This document shows, piece by piece, positions 1 through 11,936 of a stretch of DNA of 64,000 bases. Below the pieces are notes generated by a model. That model was not told the origin of the DNA. It made no database searches and was given only the letters and a program-made list of their open reading frames with translations. The position numbers were made by a program, and so were the translations under genes. The stretch is taken from assembly GCA_023614405.1 (NCBI GenBank), contig CM042694.1, positions 476,629,392 through 476,693,391 on the forward strand, given 5' to 3'. Numbering within the stretch: the first letter of the stretch is position 1; every line of letters begins with the position of its first letter. This DNA is from Avena insularis. Lineage: Eukaryota; Streptophyta; Magnoliopsida; Poales; Poaceae.

Positions 1-151
1 CCCCCTATACTTGTGGGTCATCAATATGTATAGTACAGTCCATAGACGAAACCTCTTCCATGAGCAATCATGATCATAACACCAAAAGTTATGGTGTAAT
101 GATTCATTCAAATGCAACTAGTTTATTTGTACTCTAGTGCAAGTGGGAGAC
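1..151 (+). mobile_element. 3' end of internal domain and polypurine tract of an Angela/BARE-like Copia element
   Basis: Noncoding tail of a Copia element whose 5' part lies before the window. It ends in a purine-rich run (about 139-150, aagtgggaga) directly before the LTR start at 152, which is the plus-strand priming site expected for this family. No coding sequence is visible. Confidence 0.75.
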
Positions 152-1920
152 TGTTGGAAATATGCCTTAGAGACAAATAATAATATAGATTATTGACATA
201 TTTCATTCAGTTCATAATAGGTTTTATATCATGCTATAACTATATTGATAGGAACGTCAATACACGTGTGATATGTAAACCACCAGAGTCCCTAATGATC
301 CTCTAGACGCTAGTTCATTGGTCAATAGATGATCGATGTTTCCCGATCATGGACATTTATGTCAATTGAAAATGGGGTCACTTCATTAGGTGAATGCAAG
401 TGATGGACATACCCAATGCAGAAATTGTAACACGATCAAGTCACAAAGTTCACCGTTATAATGACTAGAAACGTAGTAACCAATTCCTTAGACCGTGAGA
501 CCATACCAATCATTGTCACCCGAGAATACTTAGATAGCATCAAACGTCACTCGGTGACTTGGTGAACATAAAGGTGTGTTCAAGTATTCGGAGGGGCACG
601 TTTAAGAATTATGTGTCAAGAGCAGGATTTGTTCATGCGCGTGACGGAAAGATACTTGGGACCACTCGGAGACATGTCATCCATAAAGCTGCAGCGTCTG
701 ACTAGGTCACGGGGATGTCATAAGCTTGGAATGAATAAAAGTTATACTTGTCGGTAACGAGATTGAACACGACATGGCGATGTCGTTGATCAAATCTCGT
801 ACAAGTAAAGTATCGAAGTAATAAGGGAATTGGACACTGTCTTTCACGGTTCAAACAACGAAAGATTTCGTGGAATGCACATGGGTTAACATGGCCATCC
901 AGGTCCCTCTATTGATCATTGGTGCGAGAGAGATCTCAACCATGTCTGGAGTATTCCCGAACCTAAAGGGTCACATGCTTAAGGGTTTGACAATGCTCGG
1001 AGATTGTTCTGGAATAATAGGAATCACCAAAGAAGAGAGAAGGGAAAACCGGAAGGTTTCCGGGAAAGTACGGAAGGTGTCCGGAGTTGTCTAGAAGGAG
1101 TTCCGGTGCAAGAGGGGATTGAATAATATGTAAATATATGTTAATTATTGAATTGTACATGTATTTATATTTATTTAATATTTTAAATATGATTTAATGG
1201 GGCAGCCCACCTAATGGGCCAATTCCCTGAGGGGAAAAGGCCCAATAGGGGGCCGCCGCCCTAGGAGGGGCCAAGGAGGGGCCGTCGACCCTAGTAGGCT
1301 TGCCCCCACGTGGGTCCCATGTGGGGGTGGGCCGACGCGCCTCCCCCCACCTCTTCCCCTTGATTAGTCCCACCCTAGGATTTTGAGGGAAGGGGTACCC
1401 CCTTTTTCCTTATATAAAAGAGGGCATATGGAGGGATTTGATCACACCAATAAATCCTAAGCTTGAGGCTTCTCCCTCCAAGTTATCTCCTCCCTCTCTC
1501 TCTCTCATGATTGTGGCCCTGTTGTAAGGGCTACGTGAACGAGATAGTTCATCATCACGGAGCACCGTCGTGGTGCGGGGATTCCGGATCCAGGAGATCT
1601 ACTTCCGCAACTGATAATGGATCGGAGGAGCAGGAGTCATCATCAGGCACCAGATGTGTGGATCAAACTACGAGGTGCAACACTTGGGGCACTAGAAGTC
1701 GTTCGAGACATCAAAGTAATTAGAGATGCTGGAGCTGGTGGAGCCATCCACGACCTTGAGGTCGGCATCGGTACGACTACATCAACCATGTTCTCCTGAA
1801 CATTGACAAGGGTAAGTTTTGAAAAGCCCCTCTCATTACTGCATTACTAATAGATAGATTCGGGCATCGGGGTTCTGTGCGTAGGGAAAATTTATTGTTT
1901 TCAGGCGCCGAACCCCTACA
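152..1920 (+). repeat. 3' LTR of an Angela/BARE-like Copia element
   Basis: The LTR starts TGTTGGAAATATGCC, the recognisable start of BARE/Angela/WIS LTRs, and ends CCCCTACA, giving a TG...CA repeat of 1,769 bp. A TATA box (TATATAAAAG, 1411-1420) lies in the 3' third, followed by a TC-rich run near 1487-1507. The 5 bp after it (TGCCC, 1921-1925) should be the target duplication, but the 5' partner is outside the window. Short reading frames in it are not credible genes. Confidence 0.85.
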
Positions 1921-2222
1921 TGCCCTCCCCATGGTCGGCCAGCCCCTAGTGCACCAAGGTGCATGGAGGCCCTCCTTGGCCGGCCACCACCTCCTCCTCC
2001 CTTTAGTCCCATCCCGGGACTTTGAGGAGAGGAGGTGCTGCCTTGAGCCAATATAAAGAGGAGTACCCCCTCCTCGAAAGGCATCCCAATTAATCTCTCT
2101 CTTTCTCTCCCTCATGTGTGGTTCCTCTAATGGAACAAGCATATGAGGAGAGACTCTCCACCATATGCACATTGTCGTGCTATTGGGACTTTGGTCAGGA
2201 TCAATCTTCTTCCGCTGCTCTG
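1921..2222 (+). mobile_element. BARE-like Copia LTR fragment, left piece
   Basis: This piece resembles the promoter-proximal part of a BARE-type LTR: a GC-rich block, then a TATA-like AATATAAAG at 2050-2058, then a pyrimidine-rich leader. It is cut on the left by the Angela-like insertion and on the right at 2222 by the Gypsy element; the matching right piece resumes at 10148. The last five bases (CTCTG, 2218-2222) pair with CTCTA (10148-10152) as a one-mismatch target duplication. Confidence 0.65.
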
Positions 2223-3851
2223 TGATGGCTCAATGCACGGCGCCCAGAAAAATGCTTGATGACGGTGTTGATGTAGAGCTCGTTGGGAACCCCAAGAGGA
2301 AGGTATGATGAGCACAGCAGCAGGTTTCCCTCAGTTATGAAACCAAGGTTTAATCGAACCAGTAGGAGCAAGGAAACACCCCAAAGGTGTTACTAGCTGA
2401 GCTTTGGCAGGGCGCACTACCGGTGCTAGTAGCAATGTGGAGACCTGCACAACACAACCACGGAACTTTGTCCCCAACTTGTGATGAGGTTGTCAATCTC
2501 ACCGTGTTTTGCGGAAACCAAAGGATTAAACGTATCGAATGGAAAGAAGTAAAAGTTTGCAGAAAGTAAACACAAAACAGTAAAAGTTTATAGATTGTAT
2601 GTAAAGAAAAGGACTGGGATCCATAGTTCACTAGAGGTGGCTCTCCTTAGATAGATAACATGCTGGGTGAACAAATTACAACAGGGCAATTGACAAACAC
2701 CGAGAAAGCAATACATGCATATACTAATCATCTTGACTCCTTTGAGACTTGATTGGGCATTACAACCTTATACATAGACCGCCATCCAACTGCATCTATG
2801 ACTAATAATCCACCTTCAGGTTATCATCCGAACCCCCTCCAGTATTAAGTTGCAAGCAATAGATTATTGCTTTACGAACTGCGTGTAAAGTAAACAATAC
2901 GATTTTTCTATGAACAAAGGATTGTTGTTTTATCCCTAGTAGCAACAGCACATCTAGTACCTTAGAGATTTCTGTCACTTCCCCAGATTACCAGAGGCAT
3001 GAACCCACTATCGAGCATAAATACTAACTCTTGGAGTTGCTAGCATTTACTTGGCCAAGATAGCTACTAACAACGGAAAGCATGCAAGATCACAAATAAC
3101 AAAGACATGATAGAATCAATAATCAATCTGAAATAGCATCTCAATATCCATCGGATCCCCGCAAACACAACATGCAGAATTACAAATAGATGATCTTGAT
3201 CATGAATGGAGCTCACAAGATCTAAACATGAAAGCACAAAGGAGGAGAACCAGCCATCTAGCTACTACATGGATCCGTAGTCCAAGGATGAACTACTCAC
3301 GCATCACACCGGAGGCTTGCATGGTGATGAAGAAGGCCTCCAGGGTGAATTTCCCTCTCCGGCAGGGTGCCGGGAAGAGCTTCATATCCCTCCCGATCTA
3401 GGGATGGAGATGACGGCGGCTACAGACTCTTTCGTGGATTTTTTTTTCGGGCCCTTAGGGTTTCCATCCCGAGGGCAATATATAGGCGGAAGGAGAGGCC
3501 GAGGGGGTGCTGGGAGCGGCCACACCACCCCCTGGCGAGGGCCAGGCCTGGCCGCGCGGCCAAGTGGTGTGGTGGCCCCCTGGCCCCTCTCCGTCTCATA
3601 TTCTGGCACTTGATGACATCCGGAAAAATAGGCACTTTGGATTTTGTCCCGTCCAATTCCGAGAATATTCATTTTCTGACTTTCCTAGAACCAAAAACAT
3701 CAGAAAACAGGCAGCTGGCACTGTGGCTCTTGTTAATAGGTTAATCCAAGAAATCATATGAAAAGTACTCCAAAGTTGGAACAAAATACAAGAAAGTGGA
3801 TAAAACCAAGCATGGAACATCAAAAATTATAGATACATTTGCAATGTATCA
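2223..3851 (-). repeat. 3' LTR of Gypsy element A
   Basis: A 1,629-bp LTR. On the minus strand it starts TGATACATTGCAAATGTATC, a near-perfect hairpin, and ends GAGCCATCA. It is the longer of the two A LTRs: the 5' copy lacks about 215 bp corresponding to roughly 2944-3160 here. On the minus strand a polypurine tract (AAGCTTGGGGATG) lies just upstream. Confidence 0.85.
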
Positions 3852-6609
3852 ACATCCCCAAGCTTAACTCCTGCTCGTCCTCGAGTAGGTAAGTGATAAA
3901 AAGAAAGAATGATTTTTGCGGTGACATGCACCATCAAAGACTTGATCAAAGTATTTGTAAAACACTCAAACCTAGGATCATAGTACTTCAATCATAACAT
4001 GAAATACAAAGTTCTAGCAATAAGACAAAGAAACTAAGATGCAACATGAAAAGGCACAAACAAAAGATTCATGAATAACAATGCTTTGCAAGACGTTTGT
4101 TTGTTTCACATAAAGAAAACATAGCATAATAGTATTTATCTTGTCCCTCAATAGATTAGCAAATAAAAATGCATAGGACACCTTCAAAGTTCATAAGAGT
4201 GACTAGATACAATAGTTTAAAACAAGCAATATCAAAGTATGCATCAATCAACTAGTCTTGGGACAATGCACATAGAACTAAGAATGGCCACTATGCTCTC
4301 AAAGTAGGTGCATAAAGGTAGAAGGTGGAGACTCAATATAATGGTGGAAGGAAGGCCTTTTTATAAAAGGAAGTAGGGATTCAAGTCTCATAAAGAGCTT
4401 CCAAAAATTATGGTACTTATAGCTTTCAGCTCTCATTGCCCCTATCATAAGCATCTTGAAGTGATTAAGGTTAAAGTGAACAAACTATGGTGTACATGCT
4501 TGACGAAGTATAAGTCAGAAATCTCATGCCGCTTGTATACGAGGGCCGCTCCTCATGCTACTCAAGTTTAGTCACCGGTAAGTTCTTGTCATTGTAAGTA
4601 TATGTGTATCATAGAGAACTGCCAACAGGGTACCCCTTGCCCGATGATACGGAAGAATCCCCATATCAAAATGACAAGGCAAGAAGACAACGAGCATCTC
4701 AGCATTCTTCTTATTTACCATGGGAATATGGTGCTTTTTTTCTCTCTTTCCTCTTTTCATAGTATCTCTTTTTTCTCAAGATAGGGCTCTTTTTTTACAA
4801 GAAGAATGCTTCATAGATAACTCATTATGGTTACGCTGCAGGTTTCCACCATGTCAGCATGGATTAGACCAGCGGCCCAGGCATTTCTCTAACACATATA
4901 CATAACTCCATGGACTTACAAGCTCCCCTTTCATTTCACACCGACGACATCCATATACAAAAGAGCATGATATCAACTAGGTACAAGTACCAAGTGCAAT
5001 GTTGAAAGCGTTCCCCATGAAAGCATGGTTCTGCTAGTTCCCAACAAATAAGTGCAAGCATATACAACATAGAAGACACAATGGTTCAAGTTTATTAAGG
5101 GCAAGTAAAGTAAAGTGTGCCATCAAGTTCGTGAGAGCTTTAATCACTAGTTTTCTCATAACAAGTTTAATTTGGAAGGTAAACAAAAGCATGAATATAC
5201 TTGGAATAGCATAAGCTAGTAGGTAGGTATGGTGGACTCTTTGGAATAACTTGGTTTAGGGAGTTGTATGCATGAGTGGAACTCATACTTTGTTGTGGAG
5301 GCTAGCAAAAGACTGGGAGCGACAAACTAAGAGAGAAATAATGGCCATAATCATGCAGAGCGACAAAACATCATTGATCGAAGCATAAAGTGATACTACA
5401 AGTTTAAAACTAAAGGATCATAAAGGCTATGGTGACTTGAGATAGTCATAACATGGTGTGAGCATGCGCCAAGTCAACCCAAATAAAGCATCAAAGGAGA
5501 ATACCACTATACTATGCTTTAATATGCTAAAGCAACGCATGATTCATCCAAGGCACATTAAGCAATCTCAATTGTTTATAACAAGTCATGCTACAGCAAA
5601 GAATACTAAGCATAAAGCCAAAACAATATCAAGCATGGCATGACAGAGCATAGGCCACAGTCAAAAACAAGCTCTTTTTACCACATAAGTATGAACTTTC
5701 CTACTCTTTCCAAACCAAACCAAACTATTTGCAAACCAGTGTATGAAAGAGGGGGCCCAACCAATTTATTCAGGAAACTAAGCAATCAAAAGCAAACTAA
5801 AACCAAAACGAAAACGAAAAAGAAGACGCTCCAAGAAAAACACAACTGTGCATGAAACAATAAAAATGAAGCGTTTGGAAGAAACCTGGAATTTTTATTG
5901 ATGAAGAAGGGGATGACTTGGGCATCCCCAAGCTTTGACGCTTGTACTTCTTGGATATTTCTTGGGGTGACACGCGTGGCATCCCCAATCTTGAGCTTTA
6001 TTCCATCCTTCATCTCATTACTCATTCCTTCCATACACCTGAAATTTTTCCTTCATACAAAACTTCACACAATCTTTATTAGCAACATTAGTGCACTCAA
6101 GATAAATAAGTCTTAAGGTTCAGTTCTAACACCAAATAAACTTCCATTAGAACACTAGCTACTGTAGCACTTCCATCAAAAAGCTCAATTCCCCAAAAGA
6201 ACTCAAAAAGGAACCAACAGGAAGCAAATGCAGAAAATGGCAGAAATCTGTCAAAACAGACCAGCAGGTAAAGACGAATTTTTTTGAAGACCTTCTGTTG
6301 CTCAAATATAAAAGTGTTGAACCAACTAAAGTTAAATAACAACCTGGGTCAGAAGCACAAAAAATTACAGCTCAATCCGACATACAGAGATCTCTCACGA
6401 ATTTTTACGGTGAAGCACAGAAATCTGTTTCGGGACAGCAACTTTCCCAATCATTACTTCACTCTCATTAGAGGTTACTCTTGGCACAAAAAGCAAATAA
6501 AAAGGATAAGGGGAGGTTATTACTGAAGTAATAACTTCCAAGACTCATCTAAAACTTTTGGCTTATCTCCCAATAAGTACTTTTCTTTAACACCTTTAAG
6601 CTAGGCATA
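3852..6609 (-). mobile_element. Long 3' noncoding region of Gypsy element A
   Basis: About 2.7 kb between the protease remnant and the 3' LTR with no credible coding frame. It matches, in opposite orientation, the corresponding region of element B (about 50190-54572) along its whole length. Readable landmarks are the polypurine tract next to the LTR, a run of short G/C-poor repeats, and the AAGCTTGGGGATGCC blocks near 5925. Confidence 0.75.
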
Positions 6610-7035
6610 AGAAGCAAGAAACAATCAAGTGTTATCAAATGAAGAAGCATTAAGACCAAATTTTGTTTTCATAGGAGAAGCAAAAGAAATCTTTTCTCTC
6701 TTTTTAGAGAAGTGTTCTATACCTTTCTTGAATGGGAGTTGATATTTAATGGTGCCTTCTTTCATATCAATGATGGCACCAATAGTTCTAAGAAAAGGTC
6801 TTCCCAAAGTAATAGGACAAGAAGCATTTTATTCAACATCACAAACATAGAAATCAACAGGGACATAGGCATTGTTAACCATAATAAGAACATCATTAAG
6901 ACTCCCCATGAGTTTCTTTTTAGCATTATCATCAAGTGGGACATTCAAATAACAATCTTCAAGTGGAGGCAAATCAAGCATATCATAAATCCTTCTAGGC
7001 ATAATAGAAACACTACTATCAAGATCACACACAGT
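6610..7035 (-). pseudogene. Aspartic protease remnant of Gypsy element A
   Basis: The minus-strand reading starts TVCDLDSSVSIMPRRIYDML, which aligns with the retropepsin active-site segment of Athila-lineage elements. The usual D-L-G-A-S is here D-L-D-S-S, so the glycine after the catalytic aspartate is replaced. The second conserved block, LGRPFLRTIGAIIDMKEG, follows near 6807-6755 in another frame. The domain is out of frame with gag by one base and broken again between its two halves, so no functional protease can be made. In autonomous Athila elements this domain continues into reverse transcriptase; here the sequence becomes noncoding. The same two blocks recur at 63177-63658 in the last element of the window. 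Confidence 0.75.
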
Positions 7036-8558
7036 TTGAAATCAAAGTCATTCACTTTCATATTAATGATGGGTTCCCAACCATCTTCTTGTTTTATAGG
7101 AATAGAAGCTTTATGTTTCATCTTTTCTTCTTTAATCTTTATGAGAGCATCAGTAATGTGTTTCGTAAAGGCCATGTTCATAGCATTAGGACTTTTAGCA
7201 AGCTTTTGTAGGAACTTAATAACTTCAGAGATATTGCAACCATCAAGATCAAAATCAACTTTATCATCTAAAGTAGTAGAAATGTTACTAGCCTCAACAC
7301 TAGTGGTGGTAATAGTAGAAACACTAATGTTTCTAGCAATTTCATCTTCTCTTTCCCACTTAGCATGTAATTCAGCTAATAGTCTAACATTTTCATCAAT
7401 TCTTACTTGTATAGCATTAGTAGCTGCAAAGGGATTCTCATTAGTTTCCGGTTTAGCAGCCATTTTATTCAAAGAAGATTGAGCTTCAGCCAAAGATGAT
7501 ATATTTCTTTCAGCATTAGAGAGTTTTTTCTCAATTGTTTTATTGAAAGCAGTTTGTTTATTAATAAACTCTTTAAGCATAACTTCAAGTTTAGAGGGAG
7601 CACTCTTATTATTGTTGTAAGAATTTCCATAAGCATTACCATTGTTGGGAGGATATGGCTTATAATTGTTGTTACCAAAATTGTTCCTATAAGCATTATT
7701 ACCATAAACATTGTTGCCAAAAAATTTATTTCTTATGAAGTTCACATCAACTTGCTCTTCTTGAGCAACCAAAGAGGCTAAAGGAACATTATTTGGATCA
7801 ATATGGGCTTTCCCATTAACAAGCATAGACATAATAATATCAATTTTATCACTCAAGGAGGAGGTTTCCTCAACAGAATTTACCTTCTTACCTTGTGGAG
7901 CTCTCTCAGTATGCCATTCAGAATAATTAACCATCATATTGTCCAGAAGTTTTGTTGCAGCACCCAAAGTGATGGTCATAAAGGTACCTCCAGTAGCAAA
8001 ATCCAATAGGTTCCTTGAAGAATAGTTCAATCCTGCATAAAAAGTTTGGATGATCATCCAAGCAGTCAGTCCATGAGTGGGACAATTCTTTACCAAAGAT
8101 TTCATTCTTTCCCAAGCTTGAGCAACATGCTCATTATCAAGTTGTTTAAACTTCATTATTTCACTTCTCATGGATATAATATTAGCAGGAGGATAGTATT
8201 TTCCAATAAAAGCACCTTTGCACTTAGTCCAAGAATCAATACTATTCCTAGTTAAGGAATTCAACCATTCTTTAGCTTTTCCTCTCAAAGAGAAAGGAAA
8301 CAATTTCAGTTTAAAAATATCGCCATCTATATCCCTATGCTTTTGCATCTCACAAAGTTCAACAAAGTTATTTAGATGGGAAGCAGCATCTTCATTACCA
8401 ATACCAGAAAATTGTTCTCTCATAACAAGATTGAGCAAAGCAGGTTTTATCTCAAAGAAAGTATTTTCAGCCATAGGTGGAGCAATAGGTGTGCTCATAA
8501 AATCATTGTTGTTGGTGTTAGTGAACTCACACAACTTAGTGTTTTCAAGAGTAGTCAT
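6945..8558 (-). CDS. gag: Gag polyprotein of Gypsy element A
   Basis: A 537-codon open frame encoding the structural capsid protein that packages retrotransposon RNA in cytoplasmic particles. The Retrotrans_gag core is clear: FEIKPALLNL at about residues 35-44 and LFPFSLRGKAKEWL at 86-99. A helical region follows to about 240. Residues about 278-320 are very rich in asparagine, glycine and tyrosine (repeats such as YGNNAYRNNFGNNN), and I see no CCHC zinc knuckle. A predicted coiled-coil-like stretch follows near 335-370. The last about 35 residues look like out-of-frame read-through: the frame slips by one base at about 7030, where the protease frame begins. The start codon follows a 160-bp leader after the PBS. 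The frame is long and unbroken, but the element lacks polymerase. Confidence 0.8.
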   Translation of the reverse strand: MTTLENTKLCEFTNTNNNDFMSTPIAPPMAENTFFEIKPALLNLVMREQFSGIGNEDAASHLNNFVELCEMQKHRDIDGDIFKLKLFPFSLRGKAKEWLNSLTRNSIDSWTKCKGAFIGKYYPPANIISMRSEIMKFKQLDNEHVAQAWERMKSLVKNCPTHGLTAWMIIQTFYAGLNYSSRNLLDFATGGTFMTITLGAATKLLDNMMVNYSEWHTERAPQGKKVNSVEETSSLSDKIDIIMSMLVNGKAHIDPNNVPLASLVAQEEQVDVNFIRNKFFGNNVYGNNAYRNNFGNNNYKPYPPNNGNAYGNSYNNNKSAPSKLEVMLKEFINKQTAFNKTIEKKLSNAERNISSLAEAQSSLNKMAAKPETNENPFAATNAIQVRIDENVRLLAELHAKWEREDEIARNISVSTITTTSVEASNISTTLDDKVDFDLDGCNISEVIKFLQKLAKSPNAMNMAFTKHITDALIKIKEEKMKHKASIPIKQEDGWEPIINMKVNDFDFKLCVILIVVFLLCLEGFMICLICLHLKIVI

Positions 8559-8722
8559 TTTTTTTGGGGTTTCAAATAAGAAAGCAAACTAGTAAAACTA
8601 TTTTTTTTGTGTTTTTGAATAACAAAACAAGCAAACAAAGCAAAAAGAAAACAAGCAAAACAAAAAATAACAAAGTAAAGAGATTGGTTATGAGAGACTC
8701 CCCTTGTGAAGATGTCCTTGAC

Positions 8723-8740
8723 TCCCCGGCAATGGCGCCA
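8723..8740 (-). other. Primer-binding site of Gypsy element A
   Basis: The minus strand reads TGGCGCCATTGCCGGGGA, ten bases downstream of the 5' LTR end. It differs by one base from TGGCGCCGTTGCCGGGGA, the PBS form typical of plant Athila elements. It marks the start of minus-strand cDNA synthesis. Confidence 0.85.
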
Positions 8741-8750
8741 GAAAAATGCT

Positions 8751-10147
8751 TGATGGCTCAATGCAGTAGCCGGAAAAATGCTTGATGGCGGTTGATGTAG
8801 AGCTCGTTGGAACCCCAAGAGGAAGCTATGATGAGCACAAAGACAAGTTTCCTCAGTTATGAAACCAAGGTTTAATCGAACTAGTAGGAGCAAGGAAACA
8901 CCCCAAAGGTGTTACTAGCTGAGCTTTGGCAGGGCGCACTACCGGTGCTAGTAGCAACATGGAGACCTGCACAACACAACCACAGAACTTTGTCCCCAAC
9001 TTGGGATGAGGTTGTCAATCTCACCGTTTTTGCAGAAAACAAAGGATTAAACGTATCGAATGGAAAGAAATAAAAGTTTGCAGAAAGTAAACACAAAACA
9101 GTAAAAGTTTATAGATTGTATGTAAAGAAAAGGACCGGGATCCATAGTTCACTAGAGGTGGCTCTCCTTAGATAGATAACATGCTGGGTGAACAAATTAT
9201 AGCGGGGCAATTGACAAACACCGAGAAAGCAATACATGCATATACTAATCATCTTGACTCCTTTGAGACTTGATTGGGCATTACAACATTATACATAGAC
9301 CGCCATCCAACTGCATCTATGACTAATAATCCACCTTCAGGTTATCATCCGAACCCCCTCCAGTATTAAGTTGCAAGCAATAGATTATTGCTTTACGAAC
9401 TGCGTGTAAAGTAAACAATTCAATTGTTCTATGAATAAAGGATTGTTGTTTTCTCCCTAGTAGCATCTCAATATCCATCGGATCCCCGCAAACACAACAT
9501 GCAAAATTACAAATAGATGATCTTGATCATGAACGGAGCTCACAAGATCTAAACATGAAAGCACAAAGGAGGAGAACCAGGCATCTAGCTACTACATGGA
9601 TCCATAGTCCAAGGATGAACTAATCACGCATCACACCGGAGGCTTGCATGGTGATGAAGAAGGCCTCCAGGGTGAAAGCCCCTCTCCAGCAGGGTGCCGG
9701 GAAGAGCTTCAGATCCCTCCCGATCTAGGGATGGAGATGACAGCGGCTACAGACTCTGTCGTGGATTTTTTTCCGGGCCCTTAGGGTTTTTGTCCCGAGG
9801 GCAATATATAGGCGGAAGGAGAGGCCGAGGGGGTGCCGGGAGCGGCCACACCACCCCCTGGCGTGGGCCAGGCCTGGCCGCGTGGCCAGGTGGTGTGGTG
9901 GCCCCCTGGCCCCTCTTCGTCTCATATTCTGGCACTGGCTTTTGTCCTGTCCAATTCCGAGAATATTCATTTTCTGACTTTCTTGGAACCAAAAACAGCA
10001 GAAAACAGGCAGCTGGCACTGTGGCTCTTGTTAATAGGTTAGTCCAAGAAATCATATGAAAAGTACTCCAAAGTTGGAACAAAACACAAGAAAGTGGATA
10101 AAACCAAGCATGGAACATCAAAAATTATATACATTTGCAATGTATCG
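8751..10147 (-). repeat. 5' LTR of Gypsy element A (internally deleted)
   Basis: A 1,397-bp copy of the LTR at 2223-3851. Two deletions separate the copies. One of about 215 bp sits at about 9461, with the short repeat TAGCA at both edges of the missing segment in the other copy. A smaller one of about 30 bp sits near 9937. The outermost base of the LTR (10147) is G where the partner has A, so the terminal TG reads CG. Confidence 0.85.
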
Positions 10148-10470
10148 CTCTACTGATCAGATTCTGGGGGACATCTCTACACCGGATGAGTAGAACTTCG
10201 GATGCGCCCCATTTGTGGCGCTTGGAGCTTAAAGCTAGGAGCCTTGTAGTCGTGGATCTTGGACCATGGCGCTCGTTCGTCTGCACGACCTTGAGGTCGA
10301 CGCCATTGTATGACTACATCATCCATGTCCCCCGTGGAACGTTAACCGCGTTTGGTCTTGAAAGGTATGAACACCGAATCCCCGCTCGTTACTTCACATT
10401 TCCATAGATATATCTTGGCTAGGTGTGTTCGTACCATAGGAAAATTTTTGTTTTCTGCCTTAGAACCAAA
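10148..10470 (+). mobile_element. BARE-like Copia LTR fragment, right piece
   Basis: Continuation of the LTR interrupted at 2222. It has the typical 3' part of such LTRs, including an A/T-rich end (AGGAAAATTTTTGTTTTCT near 10438). No intact CA terminus or PBS follows, and the sequence passes into the Gypsy element beyond about 10470, so the right end is truncated. The exact junction is uncertain by a few tens of bases. Confidence 0.55.
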
Positions 10471-11357
10471 TATGGAGCACCATCTCGGATGTTCGTTGTG
10501 CCTGTGGTGCCGTGGAGTCGGATCTCTGCTTTTCCTGCCACCTCCTCCACCTTGGTGTCCTCATTGGCCCTCGTGGGAGTCATTATGTTTGCTGCTTGGT
10601 GGAGAGGGTGGTGCTGGTGGGTTATTTCTGGCTGAGCCGACCTCCATCCTGGGCCTCATTATGCCGGCTCCGGGGAGGGTCTTTGTGGGCACGGCCATCG
10701 TGTCGGCTTGATCTAGGACGGTTTTCATCATTTCTTCATCCATCATTATCACCATTATGGTGAGGTTTAGCTGGACAGATTGTGTGTCTGGGAGGTGGCA
10801 TCCTCTGTTAATCTTGTTCCCGACATCTTGCTTCATCTTATTCCCTGTGGTGATTTGACTCTCGCTAGGGAGGTTGTTGTGGAACTAGTGCTGCCATGGC
10901 ATCTCGCTTCACGGGTGGGGAACATTGCTCCAACTGCGCATGGCTTTGTGTCGATGTCCTAGGGAGCAGCATCTTGAGTAAGTTTCATCCCAAGGGTCGA
11001 AATGGTGACGCCGATCCGGTTCCTGATGGGGCCTTATATCCTGATGTCGAGCCATGTCTATGCGACATTGGTCAGATTTTGAGACCAGCTCCCCGCTAAA
11101 ATACGTGGCGGCTTTTTGTTGCTCTAGGCCCTTGTTGAGTAGTGTTACACTCATCCAGACATGTTCTAGAGTTGGATTATTCGCTAGGATTTATCGAGCT
11201 GCAGCAGTGTTTTCTACTGGCATGTTGTACCCTAGTTTCCTTTGCTGTCGATTCGAGGATGTCCCACGACTATGGCTGCGTTCTTCCCCTCGATAATTGA
11301 TTTGTGAACCTCCAGATTTTTATTTGCTAGCTCAGGGCCGTTCCGGGTCTTCTGATG

Positions 11358-11894
11358 CTACAGGGTGTTGAACTGTTCTGCATCTGTGATGCGTTGCTTC
11401 TCCTCAATGAGGTGGGTAGCCTCATCCAAGAGTCGTTGGCGCTGTGCTTCTAGGGCTAAGGCCCTTTCCTCTAGCTCGTCCGGTGTAAGTTCCGAGGCGA
11501 TTGGGATCAGCATTATAAGTGCTTCTCCGAGGATTTCACGTGCACCTAGGGTAACCACATGTCCATCCACCGGAGACTCTTTTGGTTCATGAGGGATCAG
11601 AGCACCATCTAAATCCTTCTCGAATTCCTCGGCAATTTTCTCCTTAGCCAGAAGATCTTCAGCTAGAGTCTTACTTTTCTTATTCTTATTTGCCTTATTG
11701 GCCCTGTTAGTACCAGTGGCAAAGACGACTTTTGGTCCGATTCTTGGAGTCAAGCTTCTATCAGTACTTTTGGACATATGGACGTTGGGATTTTCTGCGA
11801 GATCCATGTCATCTTGCGAATCGGGAGAGTTTTTGTCGTATCTTTCGTCCATGCTATTGTAGGGAGTTGGATCCGACACTACTCCTTCCTCCAC
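11358..11894 (-). pseudogene. Retrotransposon leader ORF, second part
   Basis: A 178-codon frame in element F that follows the 191-codon frame at 11937-12512 after a stop. It is probably the same original protein. It is rich in charged residues, with a lysine/asparagine patch (ANKANKNKKSKT) and a glutamate/arginine-rich helical end (ELEERALALEAQRQRLLDEA) that looks coiled-coil. Proteins of this composition lie between the LTR and gag in several wheat Gypsy families, often as the N-terminal part of gag. No enzyme motif is visible. Downstream (11357 to 10471) the frame is full of stops, so the element is not coding-competent. Confidence 0.5.
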
Positions 11895-11936
11895 AACCCT
11901 AGAGCTGAACTCCTCTTCGAATTCTTCTTCATACGC

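Larger units (their letters stand above)
2223..10147 (-). mobile_element. Athila-type Gypsy element A (gag-protease only), complete with both LTRs
   Basis: A minus-strand LTR retrotransposon. The order in its own sense is 5' LTR (10147-8751), PBS (8740-8723), gag (8558-6945), protease remnant (about 7035-6610), a long noncoding stretch, a polypurine tract (about 3870-3852) and 3' LTR (3851-2223). The flanks CTCTG and CTCTA form an imperfect 5-bp target duplication. No reverse transcriptase, RNase H or integrase is visible in about 7.9 kb, so it is either internally deleted or a non-autonomous family that depends on a partner. The lineage is inferred from the PBS type and the gag motif FEIKPALLNL. 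LTR termini resemble the Fatima-like wheat group, but that name is not verified. Confidence 0.85.

Noticed and set aside
6712..7482. 256-codon plus-strand frame
   Set aside because: It is antisense to the gag-protease region of element A, which reads as a known family on the minus strand.
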